The notes: generated from the letters alone by a model not told the origin. Counted from the stretch's first letter, positions 8,137 through 17,167 are shown. The stretch: 64,000 nucleotides of DNA from Burkholderia sp. PAMC 26561 (GCF_001557535.2 NZ_CP014307.1:1116001-1180000), one strand, 5' to 3'. Made by a program: numbers and translations.

Positions 8137-9915
8137 ATGAGACGTAAGTTAGTCATAGATTGGGGGCGAATTATCCTACTCGCTCCAGTATTCCTCCTGC
8201 TCCTCCTCGCTTTCGCTCTTCCGTTGCTTGCCATCGTGCCGGAAGCGTTCGGGGGTGATGCCGTCGGGCGCTTTTTGCGGATTTTCGGGAGTCCGGTCTA
8301 CCGAACGGTCATCTGGACGACGGTGCGCATCAGTCTGGAATCGACGGCGATAACGCTTGTCGTTTCGTTTCCCTTGGCGTGGCTCTTGAGCCGAGCGACC
8401 GGAATGAAAGCTCTGCTTCTTGGACTATTGGTGCTGGTTCCCTTTTTGACCAGCATACTGGTGCGGACTTTCGCGTGGTTGGCGATCCTCGGACAACGGG
8501 GCCTTGTCAACTCGACCCTTCACAGCCTCGGACTGATTTCGGAGCCGCTCCCGCTTCTCTTCAGCGAGCCGGCCGTTGTTCTCGCCCTTGTGCACTCTTC
8601 CATCCCGATGATGGTCTTCGCTCTCGTCACCGTTCTCCGGCGCATCGACGGGCGCGTTCTGCTGGCCGCTCACACGCTCGGGGCCAGCCCGCTACGCGCC
8701 TGGATGGGCATAATTGTTCCGCTTGCAATTCGTGGCATCCAATCCGGCGTCACCATCATCTTTCTTTTCACCATGGCGAGCTTTATCGCGCCAGCCTTCC
8801 TTGGCAATCAACGCCAGCAAATGCTTGCACAAGTGATCCAGTCGGAAATCGAGACTGGGGCTGACTGGGCTTTCGCCGCGGCGCTTGGTGTCACGCTCGC
8901 TGTGACGGCGACGATCGTCGTCGTCGCGTTGTCCACGGTCGGGCGCTTGTTTTCGCGCTGGCAGCATCCGGGCTCGTTGCCATCCACCTTGCCGTATAAG
9001 GGAGCACAGGCGGTGGATAAGACGCTACTTCGCCAGCCGGTAGGCCTACCTTCATCGCGTCACAACACTCCTGCGTTTTTGCGCTTCGGCGCGCGGCTCG
9101 TCGAGCCGGCCTATGTTGGCGTTATATCTGTCTTCATTCTTCTTCCGCTGGTCGTGCTCATTCCAGTATCGTTCAGCGCGGCGGACGTGCTCATCTTTCC
9201 GCCTCCGGGCTACTCGATGAGATGGTTCGAAACGGTCCTTGGCAGCCAGGAATGGATTGACGCAGCACTGACCAGCCTTCGCATCGGAGCTGCTACCTGC
9301 ATTATGACGGTCGTTTTGGCGATTCTTACTGTGCTCGGCTTCGGTCGTCATTTCCGGTTTCAAGGTACTGCCGAAGCAATAGTGCTATCGCCCTTGACCG
9401 TACCGAGCGTTGTCTTCGCGCTGGGTGCTTATCTGACCTTCGCGCGCGTCGGACTTGTTGACACTGAGACCGGTATTATCTTGGCTCATACAGTTCTGAT
9501 CTTCCCGGTGGTTTATCTCGTCGCTTACACAACGTACACTTCCATCGATCCTTGGCTGTCGCTGGCCGCTGCAAGTCTTGGGGCCAATCCGTGGCGCAGA
9601 TTTCGCACCATCGTCTTCCCATTGCTATTTCCGGGCCTTGCTATCGGAGCGCTGCTTGCGATGGCCCTTTCATTCGACGAATCGGTTGCTTCGATCTTCC
9701 TCAGCAACCTGTCGGTGAAGACACTGCCGAGAAAGCTTTGGGAAGGTATTCGTTTCAACACAAGCCCCGAATCGGCGGCCGTATCTGTAATGCTGCTTGG
9801 CGTGACCTGCATGGTGGTCATCGCCGGCACGGCGCTTGTCCTCGGGCGCCGAAAAATTACCGGTGGGACAGGCCCAATAGCAGTTCTGCGTGACGCGTCA
9901 GAAAAAACTGTGTGA
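8137..9915 (+). CDS. ABC permease with two transmembrane domains fused (PotB-PotC type)
   Basis: A 592-residue inner-membrane protein made of two binding-protein-dependent permease domains (about 15-285 and about 320-580). Each carries the cytoplasmic EAA loop that docks the ATPase: AAHTLGASPLRAWMG near 200 and AAASLGANPWRRFRT near 490. In most PotABCD systems these are separate PotB and PotC proteins; single-chain versions are known in iron-type importers. ATG at 8137 is chosen since the longer frame overlaps the binding-protein gene. It completes a PotA-D-like importer with the two preceding genes. Confidence 0.85.
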   Translation: MRRKLVIDWGRIILLAPVFLLLLLAFALPLLAIVPEAFGGDAVGRFLRIFGSPVYRTVIWTTVRISLESTAITLVVSFPLAWLLSRATGMKALLLGLLVLVPFLTSILVRTFAWLAILGQRGLVNSTLHSLGLISEPLPLLFSEPAVVLALVHSSIPMMVFALVTVLRRIDGRVLLAAHTLGASPLRAWMGIIVPLAIRGIQSGVTIIFLFTMASFIAPAFLGNQRQQMLAQVIQSEIETGADWAFAAALGVTLAVTATIVVVALSTVGRLFSRWQHPGSLPSTLPYKGAQAVDKTLLRQPVGLPSSRHNTPAFLRFGARLVEPAYVGVISVFILLPLVVLIPVSFSAADVLIFPPPGYSMRWFETVLGSQEWIDAALTSLRIGAATCIMTVVLAILTVLGFGRHFRFQGTAEAIVLSPLTVPSVVFALGAYLTFARVGLVDTETGIILAHTVLIFPVVYLVAYTTYTSIDPWLSLAAASLGANPWRRFRTIVFPLLFPGLAIGALLAMALSFDESVASIFLSNLSVKTLPRKLWEGIRFNTSPESAAVSVMLLGVTCMVVIAGTALVLGRRKITGGTGPIAVLRDASEKTV

Positions 9916-9920
9916 CCACC

Positions 9921-10310
9921 ATGGGCATTTTCCGTGCTTCCCAACGTAACCTGGCTGCGGTAGGACTTCACCGGTGGATCATCGTCTCGCTTGGTCTCGC
10001 CGGCGGCCAGCAGCAGCGCCTCGCTATCGCCAGGGCCTTGGCGATGGATTCCGGAAGTTGTTCTGTTCGACGAAGTGACGAGCGCGCTTGACCCCGAGCT
10101 CGTCAAGTGGTGCTCGATCTCATGGTCGACCTCGGCCGGCAGGGAATCACAATTGTGGTCGTCACGCACGAGATAAGCTTCGCCTCACGCGTCGCCGACC
10201 AGGGTGTCTGCATGGGCGAGGGTCGATTGTCGCGTTCAGATCGATGGCGGACATCTTCGATGCCCCGAAACGTCACCGTCTCCGGCGTTTTCTCGCGGAG
10301 GTTCTTTGAT
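9921..10310 (+). pseudogene. Remnant of an amino-acid ABC transporter ATPase
   Basis: Pieces of a HisP/GlnQ-type ATPase appear in different frames in the right order: signature and helix LAGGQQQRLAIARALAM (near 9990-10040), Walker B PEVVLFDEVTSALDPELV (near 10048-10105), H loop GITIVVVTHEISFASRV (near 10142-10195), and a C-terminal FDAPKRHRLRRFLAEVL (near 10257-10307). At least three frame changes separate them, and the Walker A half is missing. It was probably part of a second transporter whose other genes were lost by deletion. Confidence 0.8.
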
Positions 10311-10338
10311 CACAGAAAGAGCGGCAAGGAGCCTGCAA

Positions 10339-11346
10339 ATGGAAAAGGTAGTTCGCTGGGGCGTCCTCAGCACCGGCAAGATCGCGGTCAAGACCGGGAT
10401 CCCGGCAATTCAAAGGGCGGCCTTCTGTGAGGTGGCGGCAATTGCATCGCGCGATCTGGAGCGGGCTCCTGTCAGCGCCACGGCGCTGGGCGTGCCGACA
10501 GCGTATGGCAGTTACGAGGAGCTTATCTGCGACCCAACGATCGATGTGATCTACAACGCGCTGCCGAATCACCTTCATGCCGAGTGGACCGTCGGCGCGT
10601 TGCAAGCGGGCAAGCATGTTCTCTGCGAAAAACCGGCAGGCCTGAATGCGAAGGAGGTTGGAGCAGTCGCCGCGGTTTCCAAACGATTGGGTCTTGTCGC
10701 CGCAGAACCCTTCATGGCCCGGCATCATCGGCAATGGAAGCGAACACGGGAGCTGATTGCCGCCGGGCGCATCGGGGAGGTCAGGGCCGTCCATACGGTG
10801 TTCTCGTACTTTCTGACAGTTCCGGACAACGTCCGCAATTGCCTGGATATCGGTGGTAGGGGACTCTACGACGTGGGCTGCTACGCGATTAACACCGCCC
10901 GATATGTGTTCTCTGGCGAACCGGAGAGGGCAATCGCCATGTTCGATCGCGACCCCGCACTCGGGATCGATCGTATGGCGAGCGGCCTTTTGTAATTCTC
11001 CAGCGGACGCCATCTGGCGTTCACATGCGCGACCCAGCTCTCACCCTACCAGGCCATTCGTATCCTTGGTACCAAAGGCAGGATCGAACTTCAGGTACCG
11101 TTCAACGCGCCTGCCGATCAACCGGCCCGGATAGTTATCGATGATGGACGTGACCTGCTTGGCGGTGGCGCTGAGGCCATTGAACTCGACACCGTGGATC
11201 AATTTCAGCTTCAGGTGGAAGCCTTCCGCGAAGCCGTGCTCGGTTTGTCGCCTCTCGAAAGCGATCTGGGCGATGCAGTTGCCAACATGCGGGTCATCGA
11301 CGCCCTGTTCCGGTCAGGGCAATCCCAGCGTTTCGAGCAACCCTGA
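10339..11346 (+). pseudogene. Gfo/Idh/MocA oxidoreductase with one in-frame TAA
   Basis: From ATG 10339 (AAGGAGCC upstream) the frame gives an NAD(P)-binding Rossmann domain (WGVLSTGKIA at about 6-15), then LCEKPAG with the family's catalytic-type Lys and the Gfo/Idh C-terminal sheet. It stops at TAA 10993-10995 after 218 codons. The same frame continues without interruption to TGA 11344-11346 and still reads as family sequence (FSSGRHLAF, then TQLSPYQAIRILGTKGRIEL). The full protein would be 335 residues, normal for the family. A single base change explains the break. The role was probably oxidation or reduction of a sugar or inositol-like part. A truncated 218-residue product would lack half the catalytic domain. 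Confidence 0.85.
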
Positions 11347-11369
11347 CCACCATCATTCAAATCAGGATC

Positions 11370-12503
11370 ATGAAGATGAGCGAACACAAGAAGCCAGCAA
11401 ACGTAATCGTCGTCGGCGGCGGGATTTTTGGGATGTCGACTGCCGTCCATCTCGCCAGGCTAGGCATCAAGACGACGTTGATTAATGACGGCCCTCTTGC
11501 CAACGGCGCGTCCGGACGCTCCCTGGCCTGGCTGAATTCGTCGCGAGTCCGGTCCGATGCCTATCATCGCTTGCGGCTTGCCGGGATTGATCGATATCGC
11601 ACTCTTTCCCATAGATATCCTGACGCAACCTGGCTCCGCTTCGACGGCGGACTGACCTGGGATGCCGACGACGGCAACAACCAGATCGCTGCCTTATTCA
11701 ACTATGAGCGCGAACTCGGCTACCACGCCATATTTGTCGATGGCGACGACGTCGCTGCCCTCACTCCCGGCGTCGACGGCACCGAGATCACGCAGCAGGG
11801 CGCGATCTTCAATCCGGGCGAGGGATGGGTTGACCTGCCGTCGTTGATCGCGGTGTTTGCTGACGAATTCAGGGAGCTTGGCGGCCAGATCGAAACGAAT
11901 GCCGGACGTGCTTCCGTCGTGGTCGAAGAAAGCCGTGCGATCGGTGCTAGGACGGCCGACGGAAGGACGTGGCCGGCAGATGCGGTCCTGCTGGCCGCCG
12001 GCGCCGACGTGCCTGGCATCGCGGAGCAGGCCGGAGTTCATATCGGCGATCAGACGCCAGTCGGGCTGCTCGTGCGCACGAAACCGCTTGATCGCCCCCT
12101 GAAGGCTGTCCTCAATACGCCGCGTGTGTCCATCAGGCCGACGCCCGATGGCGCGCTTGCCCTCGACTGCCCATGGTCCGAAAGAGAAATCGACGTCAAG
12201 GAGGACGGCAGCTACGACGTTAAGCAGAGTACCCTGGATGGGCTGCTACGGGAGGCATCGAAGGTTCTCAAAAGCCATCCGAAGCTAGAACTGAGGGACT
12301 ACGGAGTTGGACTGAAGCCCATTCCTGGTGACGGCGAGCCTGTTTTCGGCGAGCTGGCTTCCATCCCGAGGTATTTCGTAGCGTTTAGTCATAGTGGCGC
12401 GACCCTGGGGCTCATTGCGGGCGAACTACTTGCCGACGAGATTGCAACCGGCAAGCGCAATCTACTGCTTAGCAATTTCAGACCGGAGCGCTTTCGGAAG
12501 TGA
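11370..12503 (+). CDS. FAD-dependent amine oxidoreductase (DAO family)
   Basis: A 377-residue protein with the dinucleotide-binding motif VIVVGGGIFGMSTAVHLA (about 12-29), an LNSSR/GASGRSLAW loop, and a C-terminal FAD-contact segment SHSGATLGLIAGELLADEI (about 345-363). Members of this fold oxidise the C-N bond of glycine, sarcosine, D-amino acids or fructosyl amino acids. In an frl-like operon an amadoriase or N-substituted amino-acid oxidase role is attractive but unproven. It begins 23 nt after the Gfo/Idh frame ends and appears intact. Confidence 0.8.
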   Translation: MKMSEHKKPANVIVVGGGIFGMSTAVHLARLGIKTTLINDGPLANGASGRSLAWLNSSRVRSDAYHRLRLAGIDRYRTLSHRYPDATWLRFDGGLTWDADDGNNQIAALFNYERELGYHAIFVDGDDVAALTPGVDGTEITQQGAIFNPGEGWVDLPSLIAVFADEFRELGGQIETNAGRASVVVEESRAIGARTADGRTWPADAVLLAAGADVPGIAEQAGVHIGDQTPVGLLVRTKPLDRPLKAVLNTPRVSIRPTPDGALALDCPWSEREIDVKEDGSYDVKQSTLDGLLREASKVLKSHPKLELRDYGVGLKPIPGDGEPVFGELASIPRYFVAFSHSGATLGLIAGELLADEIATGKRNLLLSNFRPERFRK

Positions 12504-12870
12504 ATCTGGGCGGCTGAGACGCCAACAGGCCCGTGGATGAGCCCGGCACTCATTGAAGGCATGCGAGACAGAAACACACTCTGTGTCAGCACCGGGAGAG
12601 ATTGGGCGTGGCGACTCCGGCGGCGATTCGCACGCTCGCGGCTAGCTCTGATGTCCAACTAGCGACGGCGACGGACGGCAATTCGCGAGGCGATGCCTAC
12701 GCCCCTTGCTTTCGCGCCTTAGCGGAGGATGTCGGTTGCGCCTGGCTTCGAATGCGGCCCCAACGGAGGTTTGAAACGAAGTGCTCAAGCAGTGGGAGAG
12801 ATCTCCGGATGACGCTCCGTTTACAGCATTTTCACGTATTAGAATCGGGCGCTTCCATCGATAGCTCCCC
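12504..12870. other. 367-bp gap before glutaminase
   Basis: No gene or strong structure is seen. The stretch probably carries the promoter of the glutaminase gene. There is no strong ribosome binding site before its ATG; only CATCGATAGC precedes it. Confidence 0.4.
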
Positions 12871-13785
12871 ATGAACTACACCTCGATCCTCGAACAGATT
12901 CATCGCGACCTTCTAGCGAATCTCGGCAAAGGCCGCGTCGCGGACTACATTCCGGAACTCGCGTGCGTGCCACCCGACAGCTTCGGCATGGCGATCGTCA
13001 CGATTGCAGGCGACGTGTTCAGCGTCGGCGATGCGGCCACGCGTTTCTCGATCCAGAGCATTTCGAAGCTGTTCGCCTGCACACTGGCGTTCCAGTTGCT
13101 TGGCGACGAACTGTGGAAGCGCGTCGGCCGCGAGCCATCGGGGACGCCGTTTAATTCGCTAGTGCAGCTTGAAGCGGAGCGAGGCAAGCCGCGCAATCCG
13201 TTCATCAACGCGGGCGCACTCGTCATCACAGATGTGCTGTGCCGGCGCTTCGTGCAAGCCGAAACTGCGATGGTCGAATTCATGCGGCGGCTGACGGGCG
13301 AACGCACGATCGACTACGATTCGCGCGTCGCCGAGTCCGAGCTCGCTCATTCCAATCGCAATCAGGCAATGGCGCACTTTATGGCAAGTTTCGGCAACCT
13401 GGAGATGCCGCCTGAACTGGTGGTCGATGCCTATTGCCGGCAGTGCGCGATCTCGATGAACTGCATCGAGCTGGCGCGCGCCGCGCTGTTTCTCGCGGAC
13501 GGCGGTGTCGTGCCGGCGACCGGCGAGCGCGTGCTCGACAGCAGTGCGGCGAAGCGTCTTTCCGCGCTGATGCTGACCTGCGGTACCTATGACGCGGCCG
13601 GCGACTTCGCCTACCGCGTCGGCTTGCCGGCGAAGAGCGGCGTCGGCGGCGGGATCGTCGCGGTGCTGCCGGGAGAGATGGCTGTGTGCGTCTGGTCGCC
13701 AGGGCTCGATGCCAACGGAAATTCATTGGCCGGCGTTCTGGCTCTCGAGTGGCTGACGACGCATACAGGACGGTCGATCTTTTGA
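12871..13785 (+). CDS. glsA: Glutaminase
   Basis: A 304-residue serine-dependent glutaminase that hydrolyses glutamine to glutamate and ammonia in the cytoplasm. It has the beta-lactamase-like SxxK pair in FSIQSISKLFA (Ser63, Lys66), the block PFNSLVQLE, RNPFINAGALV, NRNQAMAHFM, and the C-terminal GLPAKSGVGGGIVAVLPG. Length and all blocks match the family. It is probably its own transcription unit. Its location between decayed frl-like loci may be incidental, or glutamine-type amines may be released by that pathway. Confidence 0.93.
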   Translation: MNYTSILEQIHRDLLANLGKGRVADYIPELACVPPDSFGMAIVTIAGDVFSVGDAATRFSIQSISKLFACTLAFQLLGDELWKRVGREPSGTPFNSLVQLEAERGKPRNPFINAGALVITDVLCRRFVQAETAMVEFMRRLTGERTIDYDSRVAESELAHSNRNQAMAHFMASFGNLEMPPELVVDAYCRQCAISMNCIELARAALFLADGGVVPATGERVLDSSAAKRLSALMLTCGTYDAAGDFAYRVGLPAKSGVGGGIVAVLPGEMAVCVWSPGLDANGNSLAGVLALEWLTTHTGRSIF

Positions 13786-13887
13786 TCGTACCTCGTCCGG
13801 CTAGGCGTGCGGTCTTCGCGCATACGCGAAAACGAGCTGAGCCGCTACCTCAGAGGCCATTCGATTCGCCGCGCATTCAAATCGAAT

Positions 13888-14211
13888 CAAAGGTGTCGGC
13901 GTTGAGCACGGGCACGCCTGTCGAGAGGGACAAAGGGGCAGCCCATGTCCCGCGCGCCGATGAGGTGATCCACCTCGATGCTGGAGGTTGGTGAAACAAT
14001 CAAGCCGTCGACTCGGTTGGCGAGCAGCACGCGCACTGCTTGACGTTCGAGCTCAATATCCTCGTCGGTGGTGGCTAGAACCACACTGAAGCCATTTGCG
14101 CTAGCTGTGTCCGTGATAGCCCGAATGGCTCGTGCGAAATACAAATTCTCAATATCGGCTATAACGACGCCAATCATCCCGCTGCGGCCCGTCACCATGC
14201 TGCGGGCGAGC
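13888..14211. repeat. Copy 1 of a ~325-bp near-identical direct repeat
   Basis: Matches 16669-16994 with only scattered substitutions and small indels over the whole length. Both copies encode the start of a LacI effector domain on the minus strand. Similarity drops sharply on both sides. It is a product of recent duplication or gene conversion between paralogues. Confidence 0.9.
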
Positions 14212-14383
14212 TGGTCAGCTGCTACGACACGTGTTTTGCTGCGTCGAAGACACGCTGGCGTGTCTCGGAACCGACTAAACCGTGACCACCAAGTACCCGC
14301 GCTGCGGTAGCGGCTGAGACGCCGGCAGCGCGCGCAACGTCAGCGATGGGCGGTTTAGCGCCCGAGCGCCCGCTATTTCTCAT
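13888..14383 (-). pseudogene. Broken LacI-family regulator
   Basis: The HTH half begins near 14383 (IADVARAAGVSAATAARVLGG) and ends at a stop near 14222. The effector-domain half (GMIGVVIADIENLYFARAI onward) continues in another frame from 14198. It shifts frame again at DRRARAQ and ends near 13888, so about two thirds of the effector domain is missing. The inner 324 bp are nearly identical to the intact paralogue at 16669-16994, while the HTH part is clearly different. A free HTH fragment could still be made but is unlikely to dimerise. Confidence 0.85.
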
Positions 14384-14467
14384 GGTTTGCTGAACTCGCG
14401 TTGCGGGGCAGGTCCCCATGCTTCGCGGGAAAATCAATTGTTAAATCACCTGTTGACGGCTCAATAA

Positions 14468-14499
14468 TGACAAAGTTATCATATGAGATCGTTATCACA
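14468..14499. promoter_or_regulatory. Two abutting 16-bp operator-like repeats, second locus
   Basis: TGACAAAGTTATCATA (14468-14483) is followed directly by TGAGATCGTTATCACA (14484-14499), the same motif and the same 16-bp phase as at 2811-2874. TTGACG at 14453-14458 and TATCAT at 14477-14482 (18-bp spacer) form a possible sigma-70 promoter that the sites would overlap. The start codon of the frlB-like fragment lies 32 nt downstream. Confidence 0.65.
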
Positions 14500-14530
14500 T
14501 ACTCATCATAAACCTTAAAGGGGAAACACG

Positions 14531-14767
14531 ATGAATCGTTATCCTAATCTTTTTCCCGCCGACGTAGATTTCCGTCGCGTTACCAATGCTGCTGCTTTGC
14601 AGAGAGACCGAATCAGGGTAGTGGCCAAGGCTGCAGCAGGTAGTATGCGCAATGTTTTCCTGGACGGTTGCGGCGACTCCTTTGCGAGAAAATGGCTCCT
14701 AGATGATCCGATAAGTGCAAGAAGACCTGAGCTAATCGTCAAAGCCAAGATTGGAAATCGGGAATGA
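14531..14767 (+). pseudogene. N-terminal fragment of a second FrlB-like SIS protein
   Basis: The first 49 or so residues (NRYPNLFPADVDFRR, then AAAGSMRNVFLDGCGDS) match the start of the SIS protein at 2896 at moderate identity. After the first glycine loop the sequence diverges and stops at residue 78. No SIS fold could form. The ATGA overlap with the next gene and the retained operator and AAAGGGGAAAC ribosome site suggest that a deletion removed the rest of frlB and everything up to the binding protein. What remains may act as a translated leader. Confidence 0.8.
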
Positions 14768-15759
14768 GCAATCAGACACTAACAATCGTCAAAACGGAAT
14801 CCTCCGCTGGTTCATGGCAGGATGCGCAGGACAAAGCGCTTTGGGCCCCAGCTGCTAAAGCTCTCGGTCTCACTTATGTACTCGATACGTCACAGAGTTG
14901 GGCCGACGCTCGTGCGCAGGTAGAAGCGGGTTCTATCAAGTGGGACATCATCCAGATCGCCCTTGCTGAAATACCTCAGGCGAAAGCCGCCGGTGTTCTC
15001 GAAAAACTCGATTCCGACGTCTACAACAAGGCAGATTTTGTGCCGGGTTCGTGCACGGACTACTTCGTCGCCAATAGTCTTTACTCCACTGTAATCGCCT
15101 GGAACAAGAGCATCTATGGCGCCAATAGCCCCAAGTCGAAGGACGATTTTTGGGATGTCAAAAAGTTCCCAGGGAAGCGAGCACTTTGGAATGAACCGGT
15201 TGGGATGCTTGAAGCCGCTGTTTTGGCATTAGGAACTTCTCGCGACAAGGTGTATGAATTCCTCTCATCCGAGGACGGTCGTCGGGCTGCTATCAACAAA
15301 CTCGCAGAAATTGGTTCTCACATATCTCTGTGGTGGGAGAGCGGAGCCCAGGCGTCCCAGCTCATGAGAGACGGCGAAGTTGACATGATTCTTACTTGGG
15401 GCGGCCGTGTCCAAGGTGCGATAGACGATGGTGTGAATTTTGCCTACACGTTCCATGATGGGCAGCTTGGGACCGACGGTTATGCGGTCGTCAAAGGTGC
15501 TCCAAATCGTGACGCCGCAATGCGCTTCCTTAATGAGGTGTCCAAGCCTGAATACCAGAAGGATCTGTCGAACAGCTTCCCGACGGCCCCGGTAAATATG
15601 AAGGCCTTCGAGATTGCGGGATATACCACAGAGAAGATTGCGACGATGGCGTCTGCTCCACAGAACGTGGCTGTTCAGTACGCAGTTGATCCAGAATTCT
15701 GGGCACAGCATGGCGCTTGGGCATATGCGGCATACGACAAGATTCGTCGGTCCAATTAA
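14764..15759 (+). CDS. ABC binding protein lacking a signal peptide
   Basis: A 331-residue protein of the same PotD-like family as the one at 7076 (DGEVDMILTWGGRVQGAIDDG, the GAPNRDAAMRFLNEV segment near the end). Its first residues, MSNQTLTIVKTESSAGSWQDAQ, align with the mature N-terminus of that protein, so no export signal is present. The ATG overlaps the stop of the frlB fragment. The start was most likely created by the deletion that fused the two loci. A protein trapped in the cytoplasm would not serve transport, so this is probably a 5'-truncated, non-functional gene with an intact frame. Confidence 0.75.
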   Translation: MSNQTLTIVKTESSAGSWQDAQDKALWAPAAKALGLTYVLDTSQSWADARAQVEAGSIKWDIIQIALAEIPQAKAAGVLEKLDSDVYNKADFVPGSCTDYFVANSLYSTVIAWNKSIYGANSPKSKDDFWDVKKFPGKRALWNEPVGMLEAAVLALGTSRDKVYEFLSSEDGRRAAINKLAEIGSHISLWWESGAQASQLMRDGEVDMILTWGGRVQGAIDDGVNFAYTFHDGQLGTDGYAVVKGAPNRDAAMRFLNEVSKPEYQKDLSNSFPTAPVNMKAFEIAGYTTEKIATMASAPQNVAVQYAVDPEFWAQHGAWAYAAYDKIRRSN

Positions 15760-15776
15760 CTGCCAAGATTGGTTCT

Positions 15777-15799
15777 GGCCCAAGCCTTGACCTTGGGCC
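15777..15799 (+). terminator. GC-rich hairpin after the binding-protein gene
   Basis: GGCCCAAG and CTTGGGCC pair perfectly around a 7-nt loop, 18 nt after the stop. Only a short TTT follows within GGGTTTCAC, so Rho-independent termination would be weak. The remaining roughly 270 bp to the convergent LacI gene hold no gene I can support. Confidence 0.5.
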
Positions 15800-16069
15800 G
15801 GGTTTCACAAGATCCTCATGCCGAGGTCTCATGTCCTGCACTCAGAGCCGAATACCTGCCAAAGCAGCCAACAAACGATAACGTCATGCAAACAGCCAAA
15901 CTTCACCATTGCCGATCAAGATTTGAAGCGTAACGAGAGCCTATTAGCTGGGTCGGCACTGTCCAGTGTGAAGCCAGAGATTAAGTGCGGCAAATCATGA
16001 CCCTGATCGCACCATTGGATTCGTGCAAAACTAGACAAAGAGAGACCAACAACAATCGCGCTTGAAATG

Positions 16070-17167
16070 TCAGCTGCTAACGCTTTGCGATAAGCGCTTG
16101 ACGCGTGGCGTCACCAGAGCACGACTGACCGATCCCCGATTTATAAGCGTTGCCTGGAGCATGGTTTCCTCTCCCGAAGTTTTGCTCTCGCCCTGCAGGC
16201 GAGCGATCAGATGCTCTGTCGCAGCGGTAGCCAGCTCTTTGATAGGCTGCGACACGACAGTGAGCGGGGGAGTGACCGCTGTTGTCCAGTCGGCGTCGTC
16301 GAAACAGATGAGCGAAGCCTTGTCGGGTATCGATAAATCGAGCTCCCGAAGAACTTTCAGAAGGATGAGGCCGACGGAACTGTCGGTCGCGAGAAAAGCG
16401 GTCGGACGGTTTGCAGACTGACTGAGCTGGCGTAACTGGCGAGCAAGATTTTCGGGGTCCCAACCTCCGAGGATAATCATCTTGGGGTCAACCTTGAGCC
16501 CGGCGTCGTGGAGCGCGGCGCGGTAACCGTCGATACGCTCCCGAACAGAGGAGATCAGGTACTGTTGCTCCCCGTGAGAAGGCGCGTTGGACACAAGCGC
16601 GATGCGTCGGTGTTGTTGTTTGATGAAAGATGCGACTGCCTGATGGGCCGCACCAAAGTTGTCTATGGCAAAGGTGTCGGCGTTGAGCACGGGCACGCGT
16701 CTGTCGAGAAGGACAAAGGGACAACCCATGTCCCGCGCGCCGATGAGGTGCTCCACCTCGATGCTGGAGGTTGGTGAAACAATCAGGCCGTCGACTCGGT
16801 TGGCGAGCAGCACGCGCACTGCTTGACGTTCGAGCTCAATATCCTCGTCGGTGGTGGCCAGGACCACACCGAGGCCATTTGCGCTAGCTGTGTCCGTGAT
16901 AGCCCGAATGGCTCGTGCGAAATACAAATTCTCAATATCGGCTATAACGACGCCAATCATCCCGCTGCGGCCTGTCACCATGCTGCGGGCGAGCAGATTG
17001 GGCTGGTATGCTAGAAGTTTGGCGGCGTCTAACACGCGCTGACGGGTCTCACGGCCGGCATAGCCGTAATCGCCAAGCACCCGGGCCGCGGTAGCACGCG
17101 ATACACCCGCGGCTCGCGCAACGTCGACGATCGTCGGCTGAGTAGCCCTGGGTCCATTACCTTTCAT
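16070..17167 (-). CDS. LacI-family regulator
   Basis: A 365-residue repressor-type protein. It has the HTH and hinge helix (IVDVARAAGVSRATAARVLGDYG, then LLAYQPNLLARSM; about 12-65) and a ribose-binding-type effector domain (about 70-335; GVVIADIENLYFARAI, DGLIVSPTSS, CPFVLLDRRVP, ICFDDADW). It converges on the leaderless binding-protein gene. The 16-bp operator-like repeats before both frl-type loci are natural targets, since LacI proteins recognise about 16-bp dyads, but this is inference. Its inner region has a near-identical copy in the broken paralogue at 13888. Confidence 0.9.
   Translation of the reverse strand: MKGNGPRATQPTIVDVARAAGVSRATAARVLGDYGYAGRETRQRVLDAAKLLAYQPNLLARSMVTGRSGMIGVVIADIENLYFARAIRAITDTASANGLGVVLATTDEDIELERQAVRVLLANRVDGLIVSPTSSIEVEHLIGARDMGCPFVLLDRRVPVLNADTFAIDNFGAAHQAVASFIKQQHRRIALVSNAPSHGEQQYLISSVRERIDGYRAALHDAGLKVDPKMIILGGWDPENLARQLRQLSQSANRPTAFLATDSSVGLILLKVLRELDLSIPDKASLICFDDADWTTAVTPPLTVVSQPIKELATAATEHLIARLQGESKTSGEETMLQATLINRGSVSRALVTPRVKRLSQSVSS
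16669..16994. repeat. Copy 2 of the ~325-bp near-identical direct repeat
   Basis: Lies wholly inside the intact LacI gene and matches 13888-14211. This copy keeps the reading frame where copy 1 has lost bases, for example in the segment encoding LLDRRVPVLNAD. Confidence 0.9.

Noticed and set aside
10993..10995. Stop-codon readthrough or recoding in the Gfo/Idh gene
   Set aside because: No recoding element, selenocysteine-type structure (the codon is TAA) or family precedent. A point mutation is simpler, especially beside a shredded ATPase.
9525..11013. Two minus-strand frames of 214 and 246 codons
   Set aside because: They mirror the permease, the ABC remnant and the Gfo/Idh gene and show no family features.
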